Positions 7,722 to 15,731 of a stretch of 64,000 nt of DNA are shown here, in pieces. Both the position numbers and the translations under genes were made by a program. The notes under the pieces are model-generated. The model made no database searches, was not told the DNA's origin, and saw nothing but the letters and a program-made list of their open reading frames with translations. Numbering within the stretch: position 1 is the first letter of the stretch; each line of letters opens with the position of its first letter. This stretch comes from Lysobacter capsici (GTDB lineage: Bacteria > Pseudomonadota > Gammaproteobacteria > Xanthomonadales > Xanthomonadaceae): contig NZ_CP076103.1 of assembly GCF_018732085.1 (NCBI RefSeq), positions 5,146,001 through 5,210,000 on the forward strand, read 5' to 3'.

Positions 7722-8240
7722 ATGAAAAGCAGACCAGGGCACCCAATGCGCAACTCCATGTTTCGCATTTCCGCGTTGGCTGTATTTTTGGTGAGCTGCA
7801 ACACCCATAAAACCAAATCCGCATCCGATGCGCTCGACACCCAAAGCCTGATTCGAGTACCCGCACAACGCGGCGCCGCGGGTGTCGATCAAGTGACTTC
7901 CGCACTGCAAGCGCGCTACGGCGTTGCCTCAGGCACGCCACTGTCCCCGTTCGTCAACAGCAAGGCTCCGGTTTCGCTCGATGACGGCGCGGTCATTGTC
8001 CAAACCGTGACCAATCCTGACGCCCGCGATGTGCGAGTAGACCTCGCAGCCAAGCCTTGTCTGCCCGTCGCACGCGCGGCCGAGTGGATCGGCGCCAAGC
8101 GCATGCTCGCCACGGCCGGCAGCGACATCGTCACGGGGCATGTGGACTATCGGTTCGATAGCGCCGAGGTTCGCATCGACCTGACCGGCGAATACGGCGG
8201 CGAGGAATGCCTTCGGGTGATTGAAATTTACAAGCAGTAG
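7722..8240 (+). CDS. Lipoprotein, candidate immunity protein (copy 2)
   Basis: 172 residues from the ATG preceded by GAGGGA; a second ATG at 7746 (start MRNSMFRIS) is also possible and would give a tighter signal peptide. The lipobox is FLVS-C followed by Asn, so outer-membrane sorting is not excluded. It is a diverged tandem paralogue of the 6909 gene over its whole mature length. The 260 bases between the two copies contain no gene. A duplicated immunity gene often protects against related toxins from other strains (inference). Confidence 0.75.
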   Translation: MKSRPGHPMRNSMFRISALAVFLVSCNTHKTKSASDALDTQSLIRVPAQRGAAGVDQVTSALQARYGVASGTPLSPFVNSKAPVSLDDGAVIVQTVTNPDARDVRVDLAAKPCLPVARAAEWIGAKRMLATAGSDIVTGHVDYRFDSAEVRIDLTGEYGGEECLRVIEIYKQ

Positions 8241-8430
8241 CAGCCGTGCAGTAACCGCCGTAATGACGTGGCGACGTTGACGCAGCGAAGGATCGGAACA
8301 GGGCGGCAACGTACTGTCATCACGTACGGGGCGCGGCTGTACGTTCTCTCTCGCGCTTGCCTCGACAGGAAGCCGACCCGCCACCAGACCCGCAACCTGG
8401 TTTCGCCCACTCACCACAAACCGGGCAACG

Positions 8431-9120
8431 TCAGTTGGACGGGCCTTCGTATTCGCGCAACTTGCGGCACTCATCCGGCCATTTGCAAACCGCCAGCGGC
8501 TCGGACTCCCAATGCTGCGCGAAGTACCAGCAGTCGGATTTCTTCTCGAAACTGTCGGTCACGCCCCCATCGATCACGACGTCGTATCGGGTCGCAGACA
8601 CACGCTTGATCTTGAACCCCGCGAGCGGCGGGGGCGGACGCTTATGCTGGGTATCGCGTGGCTTCGTCCAGCGCTCGGATGCCGCCAGCACTTGCGTGTC
8701 GTACACATACACGTCGCGCGCGGCATCGTAGCGATACTGGATGCTCGGTACGTCGCCGCGCTCCTCGACCTGCCAACGCGGGAATTTTGGATCGCCCGGC
8801 TGAGTGTCGTGCTCCCAGTAATAGGGAAACTTGGCCTTGTACGGCCATAGCGAATAGGCCGACTGCACAGCGCCACGGTTGGCGAATGCCTTCAAAAACT
8901 CCTTGAAGTCGGCGGAGGGGCAGGCCACCGATTGCCCCACCGGTTCGGTGACGATCGGCGATGACGCGTTTGCAGGCGCCCCCTCCTCCGATGCAGAACG
9001 GCCCATCGCACTGCCGGCACTGCCCAACAGACACAGCGCGGCGAGCGCGCTGGCTAATCGAAGCCCTCTCCGGCGCGCGACTGGCTTGGATCGCGGCGAA
9101 CGTCCCTGTCGACAGACCAT
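8431..9120 (-). CDS. Secreted hypothetical protein
   Basis: 229 residues from the ATG at 9120, preceded by AGGAG; the frame continues upstream without a better start. An Arg-rich N-terminus (SPRSKPVARRRGLRLASAL) leads into a hydrophobic core and cleavage near GSAMG. The mature part contains CPSADFKEFLKAF, then a region rich in Tyr/Trp (SLWPYKAKFPYYWEHD), and ends with two Cys (CKWPDEC). It has the look of a small periplasmic or cell-surface domain. No family is recognised. It is convergent with the second lipoprotein gene. Confidence 0.7.
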   Translation of the reverse strand: MVCRQGRSPRSKPVARRRGLRLASALAALCLLGSAGSAMGRSASEEGAPANASSPIVTEPVGQSVACPSADFKEFLKAFANRGAVQSAYSLWPYKAKFPYYWEHDTQPGDPKFPRWQVEERGDVPSIQYRYDAARDVYVYDTQVLAASERWTKPRDTQHKRPPPPLAGFKIKRVSATRYDVVIDGGVTDSFEKKSDCWYFAQHWESEPLAVCKWPDECRKLREYEGPSN

Positions 9121-9374
9121 GCGTTTTCTCCTGTTACGCGTGGACAACCTTACGCGGCCGGCGGCTCCAGCGTCACGCACTTTTCGGCCTGCCAGCGCCC
9201 GCGCTTTTGCCTGTTACTTGCACCCACCGCGTACCAAGGGGCTGCGCGCGACGCGCCCGGCAGCGTTCAGTTGCGCCATGAGGCTGCATCGCAGACCCCG
9301 GGCAGCACTTGCGAACAGGGGCGATGCGGTTGCGAAGGCCCGACCGGCCTTCGGGAAGGCCAGCGAGGTGGTCG
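9121..9374. other. Intergenic, nothing recognised
   Basis: GC-rich spacer between the secreted protein gene and the 42-bp repeat array. No ribosome site with a credible frame and no clear hairpin terminator were seen. Confidence 0.5.
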
Positions 9375-9753
9375 CATGAAGCTATTTCGGATTCCGTAGA
9401 ACGGGCGAGACATTCGCGAAAGCCAATTTGGCATTCCGGAATACCGATTCGGTGTTCTCGTGAAGCTCTTTCGGACTGCGTAGTCCAAATCTGCTGCTCG
9501 CGAAGGACGTTTTCGTACTCCGCAGTCCCGATCCGGGACTCGCGTGAAGCTATTTCGGACTCCGCAGTCTCGATTTCGGACTCGCGAATGACGCTTTCGC
9601 ACTCGGGAGTACCGATTTGCTGCTCGCATGCAGCCATTTCGGATTCCGAAGCAGCTATCCGCTATTCGCATGGAGCTTTTTCGGATTCCGGAATCACTCG
9701 CCGGCCTATCGATGAGGCTTTTTTGGATTACGGAATGGAAAAAATACATATCG
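9375..9753. repeat. 42-bp degenerate tandem repeat, nine units
   Basis: Units start at 9375, 9417, 9459, 9501, 9543, 9585, 9627, 9669 and 9712. Each is 42 bp (one is 43) with the pattern C-rTGAAGC..TTTCGGAyTCCG..AGT.CCGATT..G.nCTCG. The first and second halves of each unit resemble each other (TTTCGG versus GATTCGG), hinting at an older 21-bp half-unit. Because 42 is a multiple of three, several frames on both strands stay open and encode 14-residue repeats. None has a ribosome site, and codon use is unlike the real genes nearby. Confidence 0.85.
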
Positions 9754-9857
9754 ATGGTGCATGTCGGGCCGGACGAAACCCTCTCAACATCTGGAGTCGC
9801 TCTTCACCGTGCCGGCGTCAGCGGCTTCACTCCGGCAACCGCGCGGCAAGACCCGGC

Positions 9858-10148
9858 TCAGCGCGTGCGCTGCGTCGTCCGCGCCTTGCGGACTGGGCGG
9901 GTACGCGCGGCCTGTGGGCTGACGCGCGCCTTCAGCTCTACCGCGAGGCGACGTTGCTCTGGTTCGGACAGCAGTCCGAAGGCGAGGATCACTTCGGCCA
10001 GGTCGGCGTTGTCGGCGTAGAGGTAGGCCAATGGGACACCGAGACAGTCGGCCCAGTTTCGAGCCATCGCTAGATTGGCTTCGCCTAAGACGGCTTCGTG
10101 ACGCTGAAGCGAGGTAGCAAGAGATGCTTGTGATGTAGGGACTGGCAT
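9858..10148 (-). CDS. Truncated XRE-type regulator
   Basis: 96 residues from the ATG at 10148, with AGGAG 6 bases upstream. The part WADCLGVPLAYLYADNADLAEVILAFGLL followed by EPEQRRL is typical of the region after the helix-turn-helix in phage-like XRE regulators. The N-terminal 40 residues have no recognisable helix-turn-helix; it appears lost or very diverged. The tail is Arg-rich. The gene follows a complete XRE gene on the same strand with two direct repeats (10220-10254) in between, which suggests control by an XRE protein. Confidence 0.65.
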   Translation of the reverse strand: MPVPTSQASLATSLQRHEAVLGEANLAMARNWADCLGVPLAYLYADNADLAEVILAFGLLSEPEQRRLAVELKARVSPQAARTRPVRKARTTQRTR

Positions 10149-10219
10149 GCGCGACTCCTTCCGAACATTGCTGCGGCTATTCGTGATGACCGATGCAAAG
10201 ATCATCAACGCCTTTATAT

Positions 10220-10254
10220 CCCGTTTTGGGGTAATTTCAACCCGTTTTGGGGTA
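10220..10254. promoter_or_regulatory. Two direct copies of CCCGTTTTGGGGTA (operators)
   Basis: The 14-mer occurs at 10220-10233 and 10241-10254, 21 bp apart, or two helical turns. Both sit about 70-110 bases upstream of the truncated XRE gene (minus strand). The motif is related to TAACCCATTTCGGGTTA found upstream of the other XRE gene, so both may be read by the same repressor. Confidence 0.6.
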
Positions 10255-10313
10255 TGCAATGCAAAGAAAAGCCCGCGATCCACAATAAAGGCGCGGCGCG
10301 AGCATACAGATGG

Positions 10314-10556
10314 TTAATTGCGGGACTTAGCGACCTGCCGGATAACATCGCCCGGATCAACATCGAGACAGGCGCACACGTGCATGAAGTCGATGACATC
10401 CAATCGGCGCTCGCCCAGTTCGTACTTGGAGACGAACGATTGTGCGCGGTGCAGCTTCTCGGCTACCTGGGTCTGAGTCAGACCAGCGCGTTCACGGGCC
10501 TCTACCAACAACTGGCGTAGGCGCAGGTACTCGGGCTTGTTGAGGACTGTAGGCAC
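10314..10556 (-). CDS. XRE-family helix-turn-helix regulator
   Basis: 80 residues, essentially one helix-turn-helix domain: LRQLLVEARERAGLTQTQVAEKL, then HRAQSFVSKYELGERRLDVIDF and VCACLDVDPGDVI. It binds DNA as a dimer in phages, plasmids and toxin-antitoxin loci. The start is GTG at 10556; the Shine-Dalgarno match is weak. A perfect palindrome, TAACCCATTTCGGGTTA, lies 28 bases upstream and is a natural autoregulatory operator. Confidence 0.85.
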   Translation of the reverse strand: MPTVLNKPEYLRLRQLLVEARERAGLTQTQVAEKLHRAQSFVSKYELGERRLDVIDFMHVCACLDVDPGDVIRQVAKSRN

Positions 10557-10583
10557 CCAAGAAGATTAAAGCCCAAGTCAAAA

Positions 10584-10600
10584 TAACCCATTTCGGGTTA
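10584..10600. promoter_or_regulatory. Palindromic operator TAACCC-N5-GGGTTA
   Basis: Perfect 6-bp inverted repeat around ATTTC, placed in the promoter region of the XRE gene. Symmetric sites of this size are usual for XRE dimers. Related half-sites (AACCC/GGGGT) recur at 10220-10254. Confidence 0.65.
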
Positions 10601-10748
10601 GCCGAATCACACTTGAGTTACCAAGTCCACCCAAGTGCATGAGTCATCGAGATAAGTCAGCGCCCATTTAGTGGAATCATGGCCACTCCAATCCAACAAA
10701 AATCGCTGATGCATCAGATAAAATCGAAAACTAGCCCGCCCCCTAAAT

Positions 10749-11474
10749 TTATTCGCCATCCAGACGATAAACGGCGCCAATCCCAGGTTCGCTCGCCAGG
10801 ACTGGCACGAAGCCTAGTTTCTCTGCGAGACGGAGACCATCCTGAGTAACGGGCCTCGTAAAAACGACTGGACCGCCATCATCAAAGAATTGAGATATAC
10901 GCGCCTGAATGTGCTGCACAAGCCATCCTCGGGCTCTAAACCCGCGCGCCCCCATACCTCCTATATACAGACCCGCAACCTTTCGACGCGGGCCAGCAAT
11001 ATGCGAACGATCTAGCCTAAGGCCATTAATATTATTGCCAGACAATAGAGAAACAGCGCCTTCGGTTAAGCTAATAATTGAAAAAAAACCAACACGTCTT
11101 GAAGTGTTTTCGCCATGCAAACCAGACACCCTCTCAACAAACCATATGCAACATTTACTCGCATCGTGTATCGCTAACAATCTATCTAGAGGTGGAACTT
11201 GCGGAACAAAGCTTGCTGAAAAATCCAGCACCTCATTCAGCTCTCGTCTTTTGACATGCCGAGCTTTATAGGACCCCTCAAACGTACCCCGCTTCATCAC
11301 AAAGTTCGCTATTGAAAGCGACAATGCAATCAGCAATGAGAAAATACCCACTATGACCAGCCCTCTCATCACATCAGAATTTACATATCCCTTCAAGACT
11401 CCATCAAGACCAGCAAACGCCCAGGCCAGCCCGCCGCCTGTATAAAATATTTTAGCGCAACCGTTCAGTTCCAT
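10749..11474 (-). CDS. Membrane protein with a C-terminal GNAT-like region
   Basis: 241 residues. Two hydrophobic segments lie near the N-terminus (about residues 8-26 and 38-60, LVIVGIFSLLIALSLSIANFV). The cytoplasmic remainder ends with VAGLYIGGMGARGFRARGWL, then a helix and FTRPVTQDGLRLAEKLGFVPV; this resembles the acetyl-CoA site and last strands of GNAT acetyltransferases, but without the usual Q/R-x-x-G-x-G/A. The gene and its flanks (about 10560-11560) are visibly AT-richer than the rest of the window, and its codon use is unlike its neighbours, which suggests horizontal gain. Function unknown. Confidence 0.65.
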   Translation of the reverse strand: MELNGCAKIFYTGGGLAWAFAGLDGVLKGYVNSDVMRGLVIVGIFSLLIALSLSIANFVMKRGTFEGSYKARHVKRRELNEVLDFSASFVPQVPPLDRLLAIHDASKCCIWFVERVSGLHGENTSRRVGFFSIISLTEGAVSLLSGNNINGLRLDRSHIAGPRRKVAGLYIGGMGARGFRARGWLVQHIQARISQFFDDGGPVVFTRPVTQDGLRLAEKLGFVPVLASEPGIGAVYRLDGE

Positions 11475-11569
11475 CCGCCCCCCTGCCGACTGAAGTAAAG
11501 TTATAGATACTACGCTCCGCCCCCTAACGCCTCACAATAATCGCACAACGCCCTCTCTCCGAATCGTTT

Positions 11570-11947
11570 ATGACTGAACTTAATTTGCAATCCATCGAAG
11601 CCAAAGCCTTTGTTCCGGCGCGCAATTTCGATTTGTCGAAGCGCTTCTACCAGGCTTTAGGCTTCACCATCCCCTGGTCCGACGACACCCTCGCCTACGT
11701 CCACCACGGTAATTGCAGCTTCCTGTTGCAGAAGTTCTACGTCCCCGAGCACGCGCAGAATTTCCAGATGCATCTGCTGGTCGAGAACGCGGACGATTGG
11801 TGGCGGCATCTGGACGAGCAGAAGATCGCCGACACCTTCGGCGTGGCGATCAGCGAGCCCGAGGATCAGCCCTGGGCGATGCGCGATTTCACGCTGTTCG
11901 ATCCGAGCGGGGTGTTGTGGCGGATCGGGCATAACCTGCCGACCTGA
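11570..11947 (+). CDS. VOC-family (glyoxalase/bleomycin-resistance fold) protein
   Basis: 125 residues, the usual length of a single VOC module pair. It starts with the beta strand EAKAFVPARNFDLSKRFYQALGF, where the helix FYQALGF is a VOC hallmark, continues with YVHHGNCSFLLQKFY, and ends with FTLFDPSGVLWRIGH. VOC proteins bind metal or ligands and act as lyases, dioxygenases or antibiotic binders; the substrate cannot be told. No strong ribosome site is visible before the ATG. It stands alone, next to the AT-rich segment. Confidence 0.8.
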   Translation: MTELNLQSIEAKAFVPARNFDLSKRFYQALGFTIPWSDDTLAYVHHGNCSFLLQKFYVPEHAQNFQMHLLVENADDWWRHLDEQKIADTFGVAISEPEDQPWAMRDFTLFDPSGVLWRIGHNLPT

Positions 11948-12010
11948 TCGCGTGGGCTGGGTCTCAGTGTGCTCGCGGAGCCGGGCCGGGGCGCGGCGGT
12001 GGCGTCGGCG

Positions 12011-12394
12011 TCAGGACTTCCATAGGCCACGCACGCGCACGACGTGGCCTTCGTCGATGCGCACGCGCCAAGCTTCGCCGAACAAGGGGCCGGCCTGGTA
12101 ATCCAGGTAGTAGTGCCCCTCGGTGGGATACGGCGCCAGTCGCGCCGATCCGCGTTCGAAGCGTCCGCCCGCACCCGGGTTGGTCTGCGCTTCGCTGAAA
12201 ATCTTGTACGACACCGCGCTGCACGGATGCGCCTGGCGGTGGTCGAGCAGCCATGCCTTGCGCACGGGCGTGATCGCCTGGTCGTCGTCTTCGGTCAGGG
12301 GCTCGTGCAGGGCCACCCATACGCCCAGGCGAAGCTGGTCCAGCAATGGCCATTGCTCGCGCAGGTAGGTCAGCAGCAGGGCTTCGTGGCTCAT
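12011..12394 (-). CDS. Hypothetical protein
   Basis: 127 residues. Begins SHEALLLTYLREQWPLLDQLRLGVWVAL and has a Tyr-rich middle (GHYYLDYQAGPLFGEAWRVRI) suggesting a small alpha/beta domain. No signal peptide. A similar GHYHL motif occurs in the tiny gene at 12572-12757, so the two may be distantly related or share a role. Family not recognised. Confidence 0.6.
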   Translation of the reverse strand: MSHEALLLTYLREQWPLLDQLRLGVWVALHEPLTEDDDQAITPVRKAWLLDHRQAHPCSAVSYKIFSEAQTNPGAGGRFERGSARLAPYPTEGHYYLDYQAGPLFGEAWRVRIDEGHVVRVRGLWKS

Positions 12395-12571
12395 GGGTCG
12401 GTCCGATCGGTGGGATCGTCGTGGTGGGCTGCAAACCCGGAGGTGAGGGGTTTGGCTTTGAATGAGGCTGCGGCTTGCGTGGCTTTATTCGGCTTGCGGC
12501 AGTGGTATCGCTGTGATGTTTGCTAGCAGCAGTTCGCCGTCGTCCGATTTGCCCACTATGTCGAACTCGAT

Positions 12572-12757
12572 TCACTGGTGTGGGTTGATGCGGCCCAGGC
12601 AATGGGCTGTGCCGTCGGACTCCAGGGCGAGGTGCAGGTGGTAGTGCCCTGGTCCGCGGAAGGCTTCGTATGGGTAGGGTCCGGGGGCGTCCGGCACGCG
12701 ATCGAAATAGCCCACGGGTTCGCGGTCGAAGTAGAACGTGTATGTCGCAGCGCGCAT
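12572..12757 (-). CDS. Small hypothetical protein
   Basis: 61 residues rich in aromatic residues and His: TYTFYFDREPVGYFDRVPD, then GHYHLHLALESDGTAHCLGRINPHQ. The periodic beta pattern and absence of stops argue for a real small protein, and it precedes the 12011 gene on the same strand. Not recognised. Confidence 0.5.
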   Translation of the reverse strand: MRAATYTFYFDREPVGYFDRVPDAPGPYPYEAFRGPGHYHLHLALESDGTAHCLGRINPHQ

Positions 12758-12846
12758 GAGGGGCTTCGCACGGAATCAGTGGGTAGGGTTTTACGTGGTT
12801 GTGCGGACTGTAGTCGGTAGAACAGGAAGCGACGGGGCCGATGGTT

Positions 12847-12875
12847 CGCGGTCGCGGCTTGCGCCGCTCCTACAG
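12847..12875 (-). repeat. Dispersed repeat, family A (single copy)
   Basis: Reverse-oriented copy of the CTGTAGGAGCGGCGCAAGCC..CGCGACC element seen in tandem at 675-1130. Other single copies are at 13439-13468 (reverse) and 49256-49284 (forward); paired forms occur at 54984-55470 and 60274-60358. Confidence 0.75.
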
Positions 12876-12926
12876 TCGGGAACGGGGCTGGACGGGACGC
12901 GCAATCTGCCGACGTGATCGCAATGA

Positions 12927-13280
12927 TCAATCCGGCGGGATGTGCGGCAGGGCCTCGCGAATCTTGGCTAGCAGTATCTCGTCGAGCTGATCGTCGCTGA
13001 TCGGGCCGCCGTCTACGCAGTGCGCGCCTTCCAGGCGCATGACTGTGTGGATCGCGAGGCCGAACGACAGTCGGAAATAGCGCATCAACCAGATTTTGCT
13101 GCCGCGTAAGTCCGGCTCGACCGCGTAGGCCCGCGCGACGATTGCAGCCACGTTTTCACCGGCTCTTGCCGCGGCGCGCATGGCGTCGACTACGTCCTCG
13201 TTGAAATCCTTATCCGCGCCTTCGCCGCGCAATGCGAAAGACCGGGGGCCTGCGGGGTTGTGGTCGGAGGGGTCGGTCAT
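12927..13280 (-). CDS. Hypothetical protein
   Basis: 117 residues. An acidic, helical protein: DKDFNEDVVDAMRAAARAGENV, AAIVARAYAVEPDLRG, then WLMRYFRLSFGLAIHTVM and a C-terminal helix QLDEILLAKIREALPHIPPD. No signal peptide or catalytic motif. Family not recognised. Confidence 0.6.
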   Translation of the reverse strand: MTDPSDHNPAGPRSFALRGEGADKDFNEDVVDAMRAAARAGENVAAIVARAYAVEPDLRGSKIWLMRYFRLSFGLAIHTVMRLEGAHCVDGGPISDDQLDEILLAKIREALPHIPPD

Positions 13281-13627
13281 GGGGGTTGCTCTTGGGTGCG
13301 GTCGGAGCGAGGGATCGAATGTTTCGCGGCGGCTTAGGTGTTCGGTGGAATGGGCCGGCGGGGGAAGCTAGGCATCGACTTTATTCGACGGGATTGGGTT
13401 TACCAATCTTGATTGGAATGGTCGCGGAAGGTGAGGTTGCGCGGTCGCGGCTTGCGCCGCTCCTACAGGGGGTGGACGAGGCTGGCGTCGCGATTGGGGG
13501 GCGGGTGATGCGCCTTGGATGGAACAGGCGACCTGCTGTCAGAAACGAAACGACCGCGGGGAGCGATGTGCGCTCCGACGCGGCCGTTGGTTTTCAGCGC
13601 CGGGGTGGGCCCGGCGCGGTTGCAGGT
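13281..13627. other. Intergenic region with one dispersed repeat
   Basis: Non-coding, 347 bases. Contains a reverse family A repeat at 13439-13468. The rest is G-rich with no recognisable terminator or gene. Confidence 0.5.
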
Positions 13628-15325
13628 TTACTTGCTCGGACGCTGATCCGCCGTCTCGTCGCGCGCGGCGCGGAACTCGGAGTCTTCGCTCCAGTTCGGC
13701 CACTTGTTGGAGTTGGCCAGTTCGTTGCCCAGGGTGTAGAGGATCTGCATGTCGCGGGCCATGCCGGCGAAGGTCCAGGTGGGCTCCCACTGGTCGGCGG
13801 GCTGGTGGTAGCGGTCGCGGTTGTAGGCTTCGCTCTCGGCCTTGCCGGCCGCGATGCCGCCGTCGACCTTGTCTTCGCCCGAGCCGAACGAGATCGCCGG
13901 GACGCCGCGCTTGGCGAAGGGGAAGTGATCGGAGCGGAAGAAGTGGCCGGCTTCGGGCTTCGGGTCGTCGACGTAGCTCAGGTTCCAGCGCTGGGCGGTG
14001 CTGATCAGGTCGGTCAGCAGGTCCTGCTTGGCGCTGCCGGAGGTGGTGAAGTCGCGCGAGGGGCCGGTCGGGTCGAGGGCGTCCATGTTGATGACGGCGA
14101 CGGTCTTGGCCAGCGGGTACAGCGGTCGCGCGGAGTAGTACTCCGAGCCCAGCAGGCCCTTTTCCTCGGCGGTGACGTTGAGCAGCACGACCGAACGCAG
14201 GGGCTTTTTGCCCTTGGCGAAGGCGCGGCCGATTTCGATCAGCGCGGCGGTGCCGGTGGCGTTGTCGACGGCGCCGTTGTAGATCTTGTCGCCCTTCGCA
14301 TCGGGCTGGCCGACGCCCAGGTGATCCCAGTGCGCGCTGTAGATGACGGTTTCGTCGGGCTTCTTGCTGCCGTCGATGCGCCCGACGATGTTCTGCGAGG
14401 TGATGACCTGGCTGTCGACGGCGTAGTTGGCCGACAGGGTCACGTTCTTGAGCACGACCGGCTTGAACTCGCGGGTCTGCGCCTGCTTCTTGAGTTTTTC
14501 GAAGTCCAGGCCGGCGCTCTTGAACAGGCTGACGGCGAGGTCGCGCTGGATCCAGCCTTCCATGGTCGGGTGGGTGGCGCTGGGCTTGTCGCGCACCACG
14601 TCGAACATGGTGTTGGTGTTGGAGTTCTTGACCGTGGCCCAGCCGTAGGACGCCGGTTCGGTTTCGTGGACGATCAGCAGGCCGAGCGCGCCGCGGCGGG
14701 CGGCTTCTTCGAACTTGTAGGTCCAGCGGCCGTAGTAGGTCATGGCCTTGCCGCCGAAGTCGCCGTTGCCGGTTTCGAAGTCGGGGTCGTTGATCAGCAC
14801 GATCGCGATCTTGCCTTTCAGGTCGACGCCCTTGAAGTCGTCCCACTGGCGCTCGGGCGCGGCGACGCCGTAGCCGGCGAACACCAGCGGGGCGTTCTTG
14901 AAGCTGACGCTCTTGGAACCGTCGAGCGCGGCGCGCACGGCGATCTCGTTGCCCTGGGTGAGGGCGCGGGCCTTCTTCTTGACCGACACCGACAGGGTCG
15001 GGGTGCCGGCGATTTCGGTGCGCAGCAGCGGCACGGCCTGGGTCCACAGGCGCTTGCCGTCCTTGAGGTCGCCGCCGGGCTGGATGCCGGCCGCCTTCAT
15101 CTGGGCGACCACGTAGTCGATGGTCTTGGTCTCGCCGGCGGTGGCCGGGCCGCGGCCTTCGAACTCGTCGGAGGACAGGGTCTTGACCTCGTCGGACAGG
15201 CGCTTGGTGTCGAAGGTCGGGGCTTTGGGCGCCTTCGGGGCTTTGGCGGGCTTGGCGGCGTGGGCCGGCAGCGACAGGACGGCGGCGCAGAGCACCGCCA
15301 GGGGCGTGGCGATTGGCAACTTCAT
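13628..15325 (-). CDS. Exported M28-family metallo-aminopeptidase
   Basis: 565 residues with a Sec signal peptide (LPIATPLAVLCAAVLSLPAHA). After a short Lys/Ala/Pro linker comes an M28 catalytic scaffold interrupted by a PA-type insert (about 130-240, FAGYGVAAPERQWDDFKG). The two-zinc ligands are visible: H about 330 in HWDHLG, D about 351 in AVDNATG, the EE pair about 386 in TAEEKGLLG, D about 413 in NMDALD, and H about 508 in RYHQPADQW. M28 enzymes remove N-terminal residues from peptides outside the cell; Lysobacter species secrete many such peptidases. Monocistronic, with repeats on both sides. Confidence 0.9.
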   Translation of the reverse strand: MKLPIATPLAVLCAAVLSLPAHAAKPAKAPKAPKAPTFDTKRLSDEVKTLSSDEFEGRGPATAGETKTIDYVVAQMKAAGIQPGGDLKDGKRLWTQAVPLLRTEIAGTPTLSVSVKKKARALTQGNEIAVRAALDGSKSVSFKNAPLVFAGYGVAAPERQWDDFKGVDLKGKIAIVLINDPDFETGNGDFGGKAMTYYGRWTYKFEEAARRGALGLLIVHETEPASYGWATVKNSNTNTMFDVVRDKPSATHPTMEGWIQRDLAVSLFKSAGLDFEKLKKQAQTREFKPVVLKNVTLSANYAVDSQVITSQNIVGRIDGSKKPDETVIYSAHWDHLGVGQPDAKGDKIYNGAVDNATGTAALIEIGRAFAKGKKPLRSVVLLNVTAEEKGLLGSEYYSARPLYPLAKTVAVINMDALDPTGPSRDFTTSGSAKQDLLTDLISTAQRWNLSYVDDPKPEAGHFFRSDHFPFAKRGVPAISFGSGEDKVDGGIAAGKAESEAYNRDRYHQPADQWEPTWTFAGMARDMQILYTLGNELANSNKWPNWSEDSEFRAARDETADQRPSK

Positions 15326-15731
15326 TGGGGAGGCCCTCGGTAGGTCGGCCGATGGTAGCTAGGTGGGGGTGAAGGGTCTATCGGGCTTTGGCTGAGGGAT
15401 GAGGGGGGTGGGGGTTTGTTTGTGGATGGGGCGGGTGTGGGGGGACGGGCTAAGAGCAAATCCCCCCTGCCCCCTTTTTCAAAGGGGGGAAAAGCACGGG
15501 GTGTGGTCGTGCGTCGGCTTGTAGGTGTGAGCGTGCGAGTCGATTCGCCCACTTTGAAAAAGGGGGCTGCGCCCTGCGATGCGTGAGGTTGGGTTGTAGT
15601 GGCTGGCGCGGGGGATTTGCTTTTGCGTTTGGTCTGAAACGAAAAGCAAATCCCCCCCTTTTTTTCAAAGGGGAGAACAGCACGGGGTTGGGGAATGGAC
15701 GCGGGCGTTGCGAGATGAGCGTTGCGACGAA
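15326..15731. repeat. Intergenic region with C-run repeats (family C)
   Basis: Three copies of an element of the form GCAAATCCCCCC..CTTTTTCAAAGGGG followed by CACGGGG: forward at 15453-15500 and 15642-15687, and a partial reverse copy near 15549-15575 (CTTTGAAAAAGGGGGC). Each can fold as a CCCC(C)TTTTTCAAAGGGG hairpin. No gene seen. Confidence 0.7.

Noticed and set aside
9267..10073. Repeat-containing proteins on both strands
   Set aside because: Open only because 42 is divisible by three; no ribosome sites and poor codon use.
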